From: Phoronis australis
Lineage: Eukaryota > Phoronida > Phoronidae
Length of the DNA: 64,000 nt
Direction: 5' to 3'
Assembly: GCA_002633005.1 (NCBI GenBank)
Contig: NMRA01000523.1
Coordinates: 181,216 to 245,215, forward strand
Of the stretch, positions 46,474-58,907 are shown piece by piece (the first letter of the stretch is position 1; each line of letters opens with the position of its first letter). The notes beneath the pieces are model-generated. The model was given only the letters and a program-made list of their open reading frames with translations, did not search any database and was not told the origin of the DNA. The translations under genes were made by a program, and so were the position numbers.

Positions 46474-49400
46474 CTGTAATATTTAAAATAACGTGTATGT
46501 AGCAGCAATATCATAAAGCAGTTAGATATTTTCTTCGGTTTTTACTTTAATCATATTATGTTTAAATTGAGTCTAGAAGAACATGATACAGTATTAGGCT
46601 ATGGCGTGAAGGATGGTGTTAAAAATACACAAACACTCGCACACGCGCTGTTGTTAGGAGGGTGGGGTACAACGCATACAGGAAACTCAATAAAGTCCAT
46701 TTGAGGAATGTTCATATTTACGTAAATACTTACATCAACTCTTGCATGCAAAAAACATACATGTAAATATTCATACAGTACAGCCACTGAATTATTAGAC
46801 TCTCTCCGGTGTCTCTCCGGTCTAGCCACCCGTGACCGTAACCGGAGACAGACCGGAGAGTGAGGCGTGAATCAACCGTGACAGCTGGCGTGAGCCTAAG
46901 CGTGACTGTACCCGGAGCTTACCGTGAGTTAGGCGTGAGTTTACCAGCATCGCAGATGATAAAGTAATTTATTAAAATTACATCAGTAACTAGCAGTGAT
47001 GTGTGTATTCTCATAGACTTTTGATCATGTGAGGTTTAACTTTTTTTTGAAATCGTCACGTTCAGTAAAAGACCAAAATTTCCGTCTCAAATCTTAAGTC
47101 ACTTCAGAAAACAGACCTGTGGACTTTACTTTTCACTTATATATAATTAGTTGTTTTTATATAAACTAATAAAGAATCTTAACACGCGTGTACACGGCGG
47201 AATTATTCAAATGCCTTCACGATATGGAGGAGCATACAGTGTAGCATGTCAATTCTGAGCACATTGATCCCAAGATCCGGCATCATGCGGAGAAAACTGA
47301 TCACGCCCATGCATTTGATGACCACTATTATTATTTTAGTGAAGAAGTACCCTGGGGATACTGTGTACTCAGTCGATACGCATGTACCACGGGGAGGGGG
47401 CTACAAATAATTGAACTGCACTACGGATTCAGGACTTTTAAGTCAAAACATTTGCTTGCATTAAGGGATGGGTATGTCAGGTGGGCGGCCTATTGAAATT
47501 TTCTGTACGCCAGTGCGGTGCAAAAACTTACGGAGTGACCCAATACTTCACAAGATGCGTAGGCTATGTTTAGGGCAAATTAACTATATCCACCTGAGAC
47601 AAGTTTCAAGGAGTCCACAGCCATGTAAAGATGACTCTGGGAACAGGGTCGCGTTTATTCGTACTAACTATCCGTGGTTACTGTACATGTTTGTCGTTGA
47701 TGGGACTTGCTCTTAAGTCGTAAATTGAACATGTACATGTACATGTAAGTGTAACACAAGACGAGCTGAAGGAAGACGTTTGTATGAACAACACGTGGAA
47801 TTACAAAGTTAGTCGGAACCCAAGTGTGATAGATGACCGCTTGAAAAGATACTCTATAATATACTATAATGTCTTTGCAACTTGACCGAAACGACAGGCA
47901 ATCAAGACGTTACATGTACAGTATTTTTACTGATTAGCCCGGTGCCCTACCATGGTTACCACAGCTACCGAAGGCGTGAAGAAAGCGTAAGGTAAGCGTG
48001 ACGGAGGCGCGAAAAAAGCGTGAACGAGGCGTGAGGAAGGCGTTAACTAAACCGGAGGTACATGTAAGCGTGAGGACTACCCGGAGAGTATGCGTGAGGC
48101 GACCGTGGCTGATTTCCGTCACGCCTGTGTTCCGGTTGCGCTCTGGTCTGGCCAGGCGTGAGGTAGCCCGGACGAAGTCTAAAAATTCAGTGGCTGTACT
48201 GTACGTACATTTTACATTCATACATACAAGCATACATATACTTGTACATGCAATTGCATACATGTTTAAAAGTCGCTTTTCTCCGTGTAAAACAGCTTTC
48301 TCAGCGGAGAACTGTGATTTTTTTCGTAAAGAATTCGTAAAAATTCAGTGTCATCTTTGGGTCATACTAATGGAAAGTTTATTACTATGAACAACTGTAA
48401 AATAACTTGGCGTCAGCGACATGGCTTGAAATGATCTTCCAGGCACTCCACTATGATCACATTTCCTTAAGTGTTAAAAAATAAAAAATATCCCTATTAG
48501 CAAACCTTCAGTTTTGCACTTAATGGGAAAATTAAGGGCTATTAGTGAGTTGTGATCTTTAAAGGGAAATTCATAATTGGCCTAAGCTAACTAGATAAAA
48601 CCCTGAATGCGGCGAGTGGTACCTACCAAAGAATGCATGGCAGGGTTGAGTTCTGTAGACCGCAAGACATTATCTTGCACTCTCGGGGAAATATCTTCAC
48701 TGATGAAACGGAAACACCGAGTCCAATCCCACAATTCAACGCTCAAAACTTTTCGACCGATGACTAAATAGGCCACCATTTTACTAGGAGAAGCACTGTG
48801 AAGTAAGCTCCCGACCCTACGCGACACACTCTCTTTTCACTCGTTTGATTTTGCGAAGTCTTGTGAGCTATTGCTTTTCTATTGAGAATCTAGATCTACT
48901 GAACGTTCTCTCGTGTGCATAAACGAGGGCTGCCAAACAATTCGGGTGTAAGTAAGAATGTAGAGTTAGGCCTATATCGTGAACAGGTCTGTGATGAGCG
49001 GACAAAACCTGAGGCACGTTAACAGTAACAAGTCGAAAGATTCGCTTTTTTGTGAAAAAGAAATTGATTTAAATATGTAAATCTTGAACCCGCATGGACA
49101 TACAGACCGCAAACATTGCACACTTACATGTATGTTCATTAGGTCTCGTGGTGTGGCCAACAGGTGGTGTGCAGACCAGAATTAAAAATGTTTGTGAACA
49201 AAATTGTTTGTATTGAATGTAAAGTGTAAAAATGGCATATTGAAAATCCAAAAGTACCCATACTTTGAGAAAAACAAGGACAATCATGGACAGAGAGAAA
49301 TGCCTCTTTATTACCACAAGAGCATGCGCCGATGGGAACTCAGACGAGTTTTTAACAATGAGTGTACGTTATTAAATGTTTAAAGGAACATTTAAGAGAC

Positions 49401-51175
49401 GTTCTCTGCAAAAATTGTCAGAGATCATCCTCAGCATAATATGGAAACTGGAACTGCCGTGGCCGTAAGTCTAACGCATTGCTGGCGGAGCTGAATCTGA
49501 AGACCGAAGAAAGGACTTAGTGTTCACGAAAAGGTCTTTTCCTCCTCGGTCTTAGCTTAGGCAACTGTTTATCCTAAGTCTAGGGCACTGACGTTTCCTG
49601 CAACTGGCGCCTGGATAATTAATTCGGTATAGGTGGAACATATCAAAAAATCTGTAAAACGGGCGTGCATTCACTAACGCTAGGACCTACCTCAAATCTA
49701 GCCCAAATCACGTGTTCCCATTTAAAATACACGGCAAACTCTCTCGTAGTCTCGCTGTCTTGCTTTTTAGCATAGTCTTAGGGTTACTGAACGGTAGACT
49801 GCCTTCTATGAAACTAACTTCTGATTTAGACTAATTACCGTTGTGAAATTGATTGTAAACTGTGCTTAGGCACTTCTGAAGAAATGACAATTGCTTGAGA
49901 TAACATTCTACAAAATGGGTTTCCACAGCGTGTCAATTTATATGCACCGAGTATGGTCTCCACGAATAACGAACTGACATTTTTTTGGAAACTCATAAAT
50001 CAGTTCTCGTCTTAGTAAGGAATACGTATAGACCAATTTAAGGGCAGAAAGTGATCCTTGTCAAAATTTCTTCTTAAGCAAAGCGCGAGTTAATATTTTG
50101 ACAATATGTGTTTGTAGGTGATCTACTCCTACACTATTTCATTACTAATTTTGTTGCCACTTGGTTACCTAAATCATATGTGCTGTGTGAATAAGAGTTG
50201 CCAAAGGAAACTTACATCTCGTTTTTCTGATACTCTCGTTTCCAGCGTGGACGCATTGCCGGAGGATACAAAGGACGTTTCCATAACGCAGTCGTCATCA
50301 AACTGTCTGGTGGGCTCCATTAGTGACTCTACGATATGAAAGAGCAAACCGACAGCGATGAAAGAATACTCCATCGTGAACGGATAGAGATAGGAGCCAG
50401 CTTCAACAACCATTTTGGAAAGAGATCCGTTCTCGGGGCCACTACAATTTGACACCAAGGAGTGACCTGTCCCTGCGTCACTTTGTTTGTAATTGCTGGT
50501 AATTTGCCGGACCTGTTGCTGAAAGCATGACATCCATACAAGAACGTTCACGCTCATAATCATGTAAACCATGTATCTTGTAGACCGCAATTTGTTAAAC
50601 TTGACGTGGTAAAAGTGCTGCAAGAAGTGTATCTGAGTTGCAAAGAAGCACACTTTTGCCGCGTGGAACAACGTGAGAGTGATTGAGTAAAACCGACAAT
50701 ACGGAGACCACTTGCCAGCATTTGAACTGGACGACTCAATGACACTAACGAAAGAAAATCCGTCCAATATGATTCCGCCGGCGCCAAAAATCCACAGACC
50801 TCCAAACGACTTGATCGTCTTAAGTTTTGAGTCACTGGTTTGGTTGCTCGTGATCGTTACAAATGTGGGATCTTTTGATTTCTTGTGAATGGCGTAACAC
50901 ATGAAAGTGATACAAGGTACTAGCAAGGCTGTCAAAAGTATTAAGATGCAAGCAGGGCTTACAGGAAATGATCCGTCGATTGTTGCTTGTTCGCTAATCA
51001 TCAGCGCCAGAGCAAAACAAACAAAGCACAGCGGCAAAAGCAAGCTTGTCTCTCTTCCGTCGTGATTCTCGATGACAGACTTCAGACGCGAAATACACCC
51101 TCCTTCTGATTTATGTTTTGCTTCGAAATCTATGTAGTTCTCGCTTGGGCACACTACTTCCAAACTGTCGGCCAT
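45583..51175 (-). CDS. Otopetrin-family proton channel, two exons, 616 aa
   Basis: Otopetrins are dimeric proton-selective channels of the plasma membrane or internal membranes, used in acid sensing and otolith or mineral physiology. Exon 1 is 51175-50216 (320 codons), exon 2 is 46473-45583 (296 codons plus TAA); both ends are phase 0, donor GTAAGT, acceptor TATTACAG. Twelve hydrophobic segments fit the family's two six-helix halves: about residues 45-62, 74-97, 124-147, 163-185, 201-218, 262-284, then 381-403, 423-446, 470-490, 505-530, 549-568 and 588-612. Family marks are WIFGAGGIILDGF in TM3, YLYPFTMEYSFIAVGLLF in TM6 (with the TM6 Glu at 269) and PMAIFYRF at the C-terminus. Length is typical. 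The linker between halves (285-380) is long and polar. The TM12 His (593) sits one residue off the position I would expect from vertebrate OTOP1. An additional small exon inside the 3.7 kb intron cannot be excluded, but none is needed. Confidence 0.95.
46774..48203. mobile_element. 1.4 kb TIR element with GCGTGA arrays, in the otopetrin intron
   Basis: Inverted ends of 27 bp with one mismatch: TACAGTACAGCCACTGAATT at 46774 and its inverse ending at 48203. Just inside both ends lie irregular arrays of GCGTGA/CCGGAG-type words (46800-46945 and 47965-48170). The middle has a short frame (47468-47716) of no known family. No target duplication seen. Confidence 0.65.
49668..49794. repeat. Palindromic MITE family M, copy 2
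   Basis: Ends CATTCACTAACGCTAGGACC and AGTCTTAGGGTTACTGAACGG with the same core (CATTTAAAATACACGG), in the opposite internal orientation to copy 1. Lies in the otopetrin intron. Confidence 0.65.
50216..51175 (-). CDS. Otopetrin exon 1 (N-terminal half, TM1-TM6)
   Basis: Starts MADSLEVV with a 44-residue cytoplasmic N-terminus and carries six membrane segments. Exactly 320 codons to the GTAAGT donor (first intron base 50215). Reading on adds 13 intron residues before a stop, so the open frame alone would give a false 333-aa protein. Confidence 0.95.
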
Positions 51176-53254
51176 GTTTGAAAATGCTTTTGCACCGCAA
51201 TGAAGTAATTAATCGGTTGTTAAACGCTGGTTGCACCGTCGCAATTTATAGAGACCATATCGTCGACATTTGTCCAAAATCATATGATCATACAGTGTAT
51301 GTAATCTTTGCTCTATGTGTAATCCCAGATTCACAATGAAACAAAGTACACGAGCACTCAAAAATATCGGGTTGATAAGCAGTGCAAGGATGTTTTCGAG
51401 TAGCAATTTGTTATTCGCAAATTTGTTAGTCAGATACTTAAAGAATGCGATGAGAGCATCTTCATATTTCATGGACAGTGTTAATAAAATTCATGACGGC
51501 GTTGTTTAAGTTAAAACGTTGGGATGAGTTGTTTTCTGACAACCTTCGTTTACTAGTAGCGAAGTTCGTAAACATCTTTTTAAATCCCATAAGATTGGAG
51601 CAGTACGTCGGAATACCATGTCCACCAAAGGGAACAATGGCATAAATAAATGTGTGAAAGACGCAAAAAACTACATTCCAGTGCGCATGCTTCGTAAACT
51701 TTAGAATGTTTACAGTCCTTGATGGAACCGTTTTGCAAATGACAGCGAGCAAGTAGAAAGAACGACATACCTAGATTTGCCATGCGTGAGATGTGTGCAA
51801 GCAGGGCATTCAGAATTATAAACAAGTTTATTGAAATCAGATCCCCAAACTATAATTTAAATGAATGAAAAGAATTGAGAACGTTCGTGCAACAATTTCG
51901 CCATCGGAAATTACGATGATTTCTGAGAAAAATCCCGACTCTTAACAGAACATCATTGCCACGTGACTTATAATAGAGAGATTTTTAGGGGTTTCAGATG
52001 CAATTTTGAATTTTTCAATGTGCACCATTCGAATTAGAGTGAACTATTATATTTTGGATGTTACTTCCATTGTTGTGTCATAAAAAGTGATGGTTTAACG
52101 CCAAATTCGGTATGTTTTTTCTCTCTGAAAACGAGTTCCGTTGATACAGGGTCGTTAGGTTCTCACGGAAAAAACCCAAAGTAAGTTTTGTGAATCAACA
52201 GTAGCAGCAATAGCAGTAACAAGTACATGTAATTCAGCTTATCGCCAAAATCATTTCGATGAAATATTTACAAATGCAAAAAATTCAGCTATCTCTTTTA
52301 CAGCGCGATTGAGAACCAATCCCAGAGGTTCTGCTACTGTATGGATAGGTGCATTTGGAGCGCTTAAATGGATGTGGTTTTCGTCGATTTTCGTATCGAT
52401 ATGGGCCTATATTTCCAATGTCTAGTAGGCCTATTGCAACGAGTCAACAAATTAACGAATATGTTTCGGTGCAGTACTTTTTCAGCTGGTATTCTGTATA
52501 GGTCGCTTTTTCTTTAGTGTTTTGAAATGGACTCTGGTACTTATACAGTAGGTATTGAAATTGCTTCATAGAAACACACTTCTACCCATTTTTCAGAAAT
52601 GTTCTTCCGCGGTTACACATGTCCCCAATGATGCGCATGCGTGAACTAAAACCACTTGAGCTAATCCAAGGAGCAAGAGCATTAGTGAAGATTACTAGTC
52701 TGTTACAAAGTGTTGGCCTGTTTTCAACTTAAGATTGAATCAGTCAAAAAAGTAATTCTGATTTTGGCTACACCTTGTTATAGAACTTTTTGATCTTGTT
52801 CCGTATTCAGATAAGGAGGGATTTCTGAACTTAAAAACACCTAAGTGATAGATAGTTTGATTGAGGCCGGAATCAACACATATTGCTGAAAAATGACCAC
52901 AGCAAAATTTTATTTTTCACGGAGAATACAATTCTGGAAGCCAATTTGATAAAAAATCAATCGTATTAGTCTGATTAGTTACAACACAAACAATACTGTG
53001 CTTGTCGATAGCACACGAAGTTGACGCTCATCTAAACAATAACCTCGTTTCCAAACAGTTGGCCTACTCTCCACAAAAAGCTGTCAAGACGTTTCTCACA
53101 ATATGGTTAAGGTTGAACCTAGGAACAACTTTAAAATTCTTTTGAAACAACACTCGCGATGATTTAAAAATCTTTGAGGACCATGATGTATTAGTACTTT
53201 GTTAAACATGTATTGTGTATATCAAACTCTGTCCTCGTTAAATAAATTCAAAAA

Positions 53255-53330
53255 TATAGGCAACAATAACAACAAAAACAACAACAACAATAATAATGAT
53301 AATAATAATAATTATAAAGAGTAATAATGA
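53255..53330 (+). repeat. AAC/AAT microsatellite
   Basis: Runs of AACAACAAC passing into AATAATAATAAT. Confidence 0.8.
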
Positions 53331-53699
53331 TAATGGTTAGCTACATTCATGCCATGTCACTCCGGAGGGTATTCCTATAGAAGTGGTTGGTGTACGAAAA
53401 GTGCCGCCAAAAGGGTGTTTTTTACAGCAAAATTTTTCTCCAAAATGGTGCCATGTTTTTCAAAATTTTATCTTCAGCTTCTGGAACAAAACTGCGGATA
53501 ATTGTCAATTTTTACACAATTACTCTCTAAATGGGTATTTTTTGTCCTATGAGTAGGTATCTAAATTTTCGGACGGCATCCCTCCTCCAAAAATATTCGG
53601 GCGCCCCCAGCCTTGTCAGGCAATACTTGTTCGTAATTTTGGACATTTACTTTGTAATATGACGTTGTGTTTCGTAAATTGAAACCATTTCTCGCACGC

Positions 53700-53835
53700 G
53701 CATTCGACGTAAAATGTAACAATTACGTAAAATGTAACAATTTGTTACATTTTAGGAGGGACTTAGGAACGTAAAATGTAACGATGATGTAAAATGTAAC
53801 AGTTGCTTCATTTTACGAATGTTTTTCATTTTACC
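53700..53835 (+). repeat. CGTAAAATGTAAC tandem/palindromic array
   Basis: About six copies of GTAAAATGTAAC on one strand or the other within 130 bases, including the palindrome GTAACAATTTGTTAC. Confidence 0.65.
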
Positions 53836-54240
53836 GCGTATCAGCACAGCCTTGTTCTACTGGTTAAATGTAATTTCAACCTGGCCGAAATTTATCAGTA
53901 TTGGTATTGGTACTTGACACAGAGGTAATAGCTGTCAATCATCCTTAAAATAGTCTTAAAAGTTAATCCCACGCGTGACTTTTTTAATTGTCCTGCGCTA
54001 ATTCCGGTAAGGTTATTACATTTGAACATGCCTTATCTGCTATAACAGAAGAGTCACGTTATGTTTTTCAGAAAACACCATTATATACATGTGTATGCTA
54101 ACCACGAAAAGTGATACCGAAGCTTGGTTACAGTGAAACATCACATGAGGAGGAGATAAAAGGTTATTGATATATTATGACAAACTAAACTATAGAGCGA
54201 GACCAAAAAGGGTCACTGACCCGAGAATCAAAACTTTACG

Positions 54241-54348
54241 ATAATGAGATTTATGGCACTCTGACATCCTATTATTCAGTTGGGCTAATACCATTATACA
54301 GCCCTTCATTCTTCATACCCAACTCCTAGTTAGTTCCTACCAAGTCCG
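54241..54348 (+). promoter_or_regulatory. Putative core promoter and 5' leader, copy 1
   Basis: This block is conserved with 58729-58837 in front of the duplicated signal-peptide exon. It holds a TATA-like ATTATACAG about 50 bases before the ATG, and the spacing is the same in both copies. Functional only if the exon is. Confidence 0.35.
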
Positions 54349-54418
54349 ATGGTTGCTCTGTTTGTTCTTTCTGTCCTGCTTCCTGTTGGCCCAGCCTCAA
54401 ACAACAGTACATTCACTC
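54349..54418 (+). CDS. Signal-peptide first exon, copy 1 (partial gene)
   Basis: Reads MVALFVLSVLLPVGPASNNS and three more residues, then the donor C|GTAAGT in phase 1. It has a short hydrophobic core ending at a Gly-Pro-Ala-Ser cleavage-like site, so it should start a secreted or type I membrane protein. The near-identical copy at 58838 keeps the ATG, the reading frame, the donor and about 100 bases upstream, which argues that it is a real exon. I do not see the following exon in the next 4 kb, so the rest may be lost, far away or unrecognised. No family can be named. Confidence 0.5.
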
Positions 54419-54718
54419 GTAAGTTTTCCTAATTAGACAAGTTTATACCTGGAAGACTCCTTCCCGTTCGTCGTTAATTGTCATGGACAAACGATACCCC
54501 CTTATTTATTACTTGTAGCCACAGATGGCTTTCTAACGGCCGATTTCTTTCGATTCTAATGATCCCTCAAACCCAAACCAATCCCTCGCCATTTCACCAC
54601 TTCCCTGGGTATAAGTGGGATATCTTGTGACAATCCCCGCCGTCTGCTTTGGGGATGAGACCCGGCGGCGAGGTAAAAAGGTTATCAATGGGGCTGGTAG
54701 GACAGGGGCTAGTCAACA

Positions 54719-55090
54719 CGTAGGCCCTCGGTTGGCTTGTTAGGTGCTAGAATACATGTACTTCCCATCGTTTTCTGTACCATTTCGTCTGGCCAAATTC
54801 GGCCACTGATTTTGAGTTTCACCTCGTCAAAAAATACATTCCACACTTAAAACTATCACTTAAAAAAGCGCTTCCTGTCTTCATGGGTCCATTTTACTTC
54901 TATACATATCTTCGATGAAGCTTAGTTATGAGAGTTAGGGTGATTTTGCCGAAGAATTTCAACTCCACTTTTTTGGTTGCAGTTGACTTTTTCACCGCGC
55001 GCGCCATAACCCAAATGTCTCCACTGAGTCGCGCGCGTTAGGCACAGGCTAGCGCGAGACAGAGCGAAGCGCGGTTTGATAGTGCGTGAC
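54719..55090 (-). repeat. Interspersed repeat F, copy 2
   Basis: Inverted copy of 5090-5500, starting GTAGGCCCTCGGTTGG and ending in the GAGCGAAGCGCGG block. No coding seen. Confidence 0.65.
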
Positions 55091-55447
55091 ACTAGCTATT
55101 TTAAGCCTTGAACAAGGAGTGAAGCACAGTTGGGGTCTGGGTACCCACTCATGTAGAATGAGCTCGAATGCCAGCGGTTTGACAAGTGTGTTACCTAGGC
55201 TTCAGATGTACTTATAGTTTGGGTACGTGGCGGATAGTGGAATTACATAACACTAGACGTGGTACTTTTCCAACAGGACTGGAGATACATGTATTATTGT
55301 TGTAAACAGGTGGGATTTACAATAGTTAAGACGTAGATGGGAATCTATCCCATATCGCCGTGGAGCCTGGTGCGGTAAAGCTCGAAAGCACCGCGTCTAA
55401 CACATGTAAGTGTCGATCCTGATATACCGCGCAACCATTTTGGTGGG

Positions 55448-55512
55448 TAAAATAATAATAATAATAAAATTTAGGACATAAATAAAACAAAACAATAATA
55501 ATAAAATTTAAA
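55448..55512 (+). repeat. AAT microsatellite
   Basis: AATAATAATAATAA repeated twice around a short unique segment. Confidence 0.75.
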
Positions 55513-55694
55513 AAACCCTTTGGATGTCACTTTTGACATTTTATTCGACTTTCCGATGAAAGATACGGAAATACCGTACCTCACCCTTGGATATGTTGTT
55601 TGTTGAGGCCTTTTCAAGTACTTTGTCACTGGCCCTAACCGCTACGAATGTTTATCTACGCTTTTGACAGGCATACTTTCTTCCGAACGAACAC

Positions 55695-55870
55695 TTAAAA
55701 ATATATATATATATACTTTAATGAAAAAAAAATCAATAAAAAATTTAAAAAAACAACATATAATACAAGTAATAAACAAACTATAACGTACACTAAATCA
55801 TTGCTACAAATTAACCAAATAATAATTGAAAAATAAACTAATAAAATAAAAATAACAATAATAACAAAAC
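55695..55870 (+). repeat. A-rich low-complexity tract
   Basis: TA and AAATAA-type runs; the open frame here on the - strand is a composition artefact. Confidence 0.6.
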
Positions 55871-57227
55871 GTGTTAAACATTTTAAAACACTCGTGTCAA
55901 TTGGTATCACATAATACTTCACATTTCGTTCTCTCGGCATAATTTTAACCTATTCCAACCGCGCTTAAGTTACGGTGCGTCAACTTTTGATTTCGTCTAG
56001 CCCCGTGGTCGGGTATTTCCCACCAGGACGATTTTAGAATAGTCGGCTACTGTAGTGGCAGATAGGCGGACGTTATGATCGATGAGATCACGTCTCACAT
56101 GCTTGCTAAGTTGTCCACTGCCCAGGCGCGTATAGCTTAGTCGTACGAAATCTACGCTCGGCGAGTGCCTCCACAGCGAGGGCATGACCGGCGTAAGATG
56201 TTGCCTTTAATTTTACTATTTTCGTATATACTAGTTCATTTCGGTGTGATTATGTCTAAGCCAGTCACTCCAACAGTTGTCTTTCGCCGGTTAAGTAGGG
56301 TCGTTTTCATCTGCAACCCAGGAGCCACTACACCCGGGCTATTAGTAAACAGGATCCATGTAACTGCGCCAAGTTTTTGAAAGCGCGTCACTGTAACACT
56401 AGTGGGTTACATCTGCCCGTTTAGGCGTATAAATCATATCAGATTACCAGTAATGTTTGCGTTATTTTAACACAAGATTTTAATTTAAGATTTCAAAATC
56501 TTGTAACCTTTCATTTTGTTAACCTATATTCCACGCAAATGTGCCTAACCTACTTCATAAAATTTCGTCACCAAAGCACACAGGGATCACACTAGGTCAA
56601 ACTCAGTTGCAGTGCTCATTGACCCAGATTTCATGGTAATGGGCCAGCCTGTGGTTGCACTCTTATGTAATTACTTGTTGCATAGTGCTGATGACCTCGT
56701 GCCAGCAATGAAACTTTTTAGACTAAACGTTCATGATACCAGAACCCTAGGCTTAATTGCATTTACTGACTAGTTGTGATATTCGTTGAACACATTGATA
56801 GGGTGCTATGCATTTTTACTGCCAATCATATTTTGTAGACCAAGTTGCTTCCTGATTTGTGTACTTGCTGTTGTCTATTTTATACGACTTGGGGTATCAT
56901 TATTCCTGAGAGCCCGTTGCTCTCTACTCTCTCGTATAGTTGTGTTCTGTAGGATTTTTATAGATATTTTAGTTTTCTTAGACATATAGTAGACGTGCAA
57001 GTTCCCGTATGAAGGTCTGTCTGTGGCAGATACATGTAGCTTGATACATGGTTTTAATTAATGATTTTTATCAAGCTGTCGGTTTTCATCTTAAAAGCAT
57101 CAGCAAATACATTAGATAGGACTTTTCGAATAATGATTTTAGATCTGTTCATGATCTTTATATGAAATGAAATCTCCAATGCTGATGGTGCTTTACCTTT
57201 GCTGCACCATTACTTCTTTCCTAACTT

Positions 57228-57405
57228 ATATAAAAAAATAAAAACTATTAAAAAATAAATAACCAATATAAAAACTAAATAAAAATATTTAAAAAATAAA
57301 TATTTCAAATATAAATAAAAATATTTTAAAGAATTACATGAAATATTAAAAAAACTAAATAAAAATGTTAAAAAATAAATAAGAATGTTTTATAAAAAAT
57401 CTACA
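57228..57405 (+). repeat. AAAATAAAT low-complexity tract
   Basis: Irregular repeats of AAAAATAAATA and AATATTAAA. Confidence 0.75.
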
Positions 57406-58384
57406 ATCTTTCTGTTCTCAGAAAACATGTCCATTTTCTCAGTACAATTTTGCAGGGAGTTTCCCTAACAGCACATGCTTCCGTGTGAGGTTACTCCCCA
57501 GCCATTGTCACAACGCTTACCTCTTCTGGTACGCAAGTTAATTGTTCCACCGCAAACCAACACCTTCGCACATAGGAACCTGAACGTCAGTTCTCTTCGG
57601 CTGCGCTACCCTAGCTCATACATGTACATGATGCATTCGATTCGTAATAATTGGGGGGGGCACTAAACTTGGGGTACTAAAGTGTGCCCTAAACCGGCTG
57701 AATTTCGCCAGGATTTTCCGCGATATGAGTGAGGGTTAGTTGGCCTTTGAGGGTGGCTTGGACCGGCGAAAGCCCGGCCGGGAGCGTTGGGTGGCCCTGT
57801 ACCATGCGATGCTCGGATGGGAACCACCGCAGGTCCTCCAGGTAGGTTAGTGCTTGCACCGTTATGTGGTGCAATTTCCCTTGTAGTTAAGGCATACCAG
57901 TGTCTGCTAGGTGAGTGTGGTATGGGGTCAGTAGAGGTGCCTGCAATGTACAGCAACCACAACTCCGGCTCTCTCGTCGACCAGGGTGTGGCTGGGCTTC
58001 GAGCTTTGCAGGAGCGGTACTGTTCACCGTGAGGTATCCAATCTGTCCGTGTACCGTGCCCCAAGTCGAACATCGTGCCTGCACCCCGGAGGGCGGGGGG
58101 TGAACTTTACTGAATATGAAGGCAAATCCGGGACTGGTATCGGTCCCTTTCTCATTGGTTGTGACTACCTTTTTCTCCCATCCCCTCCCACTCCTCTACC
58201 AGGGTCACGGCCCCCGCGTGGGTTGTGGTGGTGGACAGGATTGTTCATCCATGAACAACCCTGCCCATGTGGCACATACTGAGCCACAACACCACGTTCC
58301 TTACAATATCTCTTTTTATCACTCCGGCTGGTCTGCTCACTCAGCTTGTCCGGAACCTGCTTTGCAGGTTGTTATAGCCCAGTT

Positions 58385-58545
58385 GCCTGTTTGGTGTACC
58401 CACTTGGTACTTTATATGATATTTGGCTATTTGGCAGTTTGTACCCACTTGGTACTTGTTATTGAATTTGCCGCTTTGCTCGACCCACTTGGTAGGCAAT
58501 CGGCTAATACCCATTTGGTGTTATGTACCCATTTGGTACTATGCT
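58385..58545 (+). repeat. Repeated GTACCCAYTTGGTAC motif
   Basis: Five copies of (GTA)CCCACTTGGTA or CCCATTTGGT at 58396, 58441, 58484, 58509 and 58525. Full copies are palindromic at their ends (GTACC..GGTAC). A looser cluster of ACACCCATTTGGCG-type words lies at 23125-23235 inside THAP copy A. Confidence 0.6.
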
Positions 58546-58728
58546 AACCTGTGCCACTTAGTATCCGATACTCAATTACACTTTGGGTATCGGAAATGTG
58601 TGTGTTATCTCTTGTAATTAAGGAATCCATCTGGTTCCTTCTGTGAAATATTTATTTGTAGAACAGTGACCCTGAAGTTCCCAACACAAATTAAAATATT
58701 TATCATTCTTGTTGTTTTATTTGTCCCC

Positions 58729-58837
58729 AATAATGAAATTTATGGCACTCTGAGATAAATCCTATTATTTGGGCAAATACCATTATACAGCCCTTCATGC
58801 TTCATAATCAACTCCTAGTTAGTTCGTACAAAGTCCG
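58729..58837 (+). promoter_or_regulatory. Putative core promoter and 5' leader, copy 2
   Basis: Matches 54241-54348, including ATTATACAGCCCTTCAT and the CTCCTAGTTAGTTC block just before the ATG. Homology begins near AATAATGA and fades about 30 bases past the donor. Confidence 0.35.
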
Positions 58838-58907
58838 ATGGTTGCGCTGTTTGTTCTTTCTGTCCTGCTTCCTGTTGGCCCAGCCTCAAGCAACAGTACA
58901 TTCACTC
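58838..58907 (+). CDS. Signal-peptide first exon, copy 2 (partial gene)
   Basis: Direct repeat of the exon at 54349: same 23 codons, donor and phase, with only a few substitutions (for example the last Ala/Ser-Asn region AAAC to AAGC is synonymous or mild). This suggests a tandem gene duplication, with this copy leading into the 59-64 kb region. No downstream + strand exon was identified by eye; the transmembrane exon at 63253-63367 is on the opposite strand and so cannot belong to it. Confidence 0.5.

Larger units (their letters stand above)
51176..54240. other. Upstream of otopetrin: no gene seen
   Basis: Should contain the otopetrin promoter, but no TATA box or conserved block stands out. 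Holds the microsatellite at 53255 and the GTAAAATGTAAC array. Confidence 0.5.

Noticed and set aside
46278-46514. 78-codon - strand frame overlapping otopetrin exon 2
   Set aside because: Out of frame with the membrane segments; a shadow of the exon.
49499-49556. Inverted repeat AAGACCGAAGAAAGGAC / CCTCCTCGGTCTT
   Set aside because: Arms are only partly complementary with a long loop; could be chance in a 64 kb window.
57663-58547. Long GC-rich open frames in several phases (143, 136 and 98 codons)
   Set aside because: All frames of this GC-rich block are open at once, which is a composition effect; no motif is seen.
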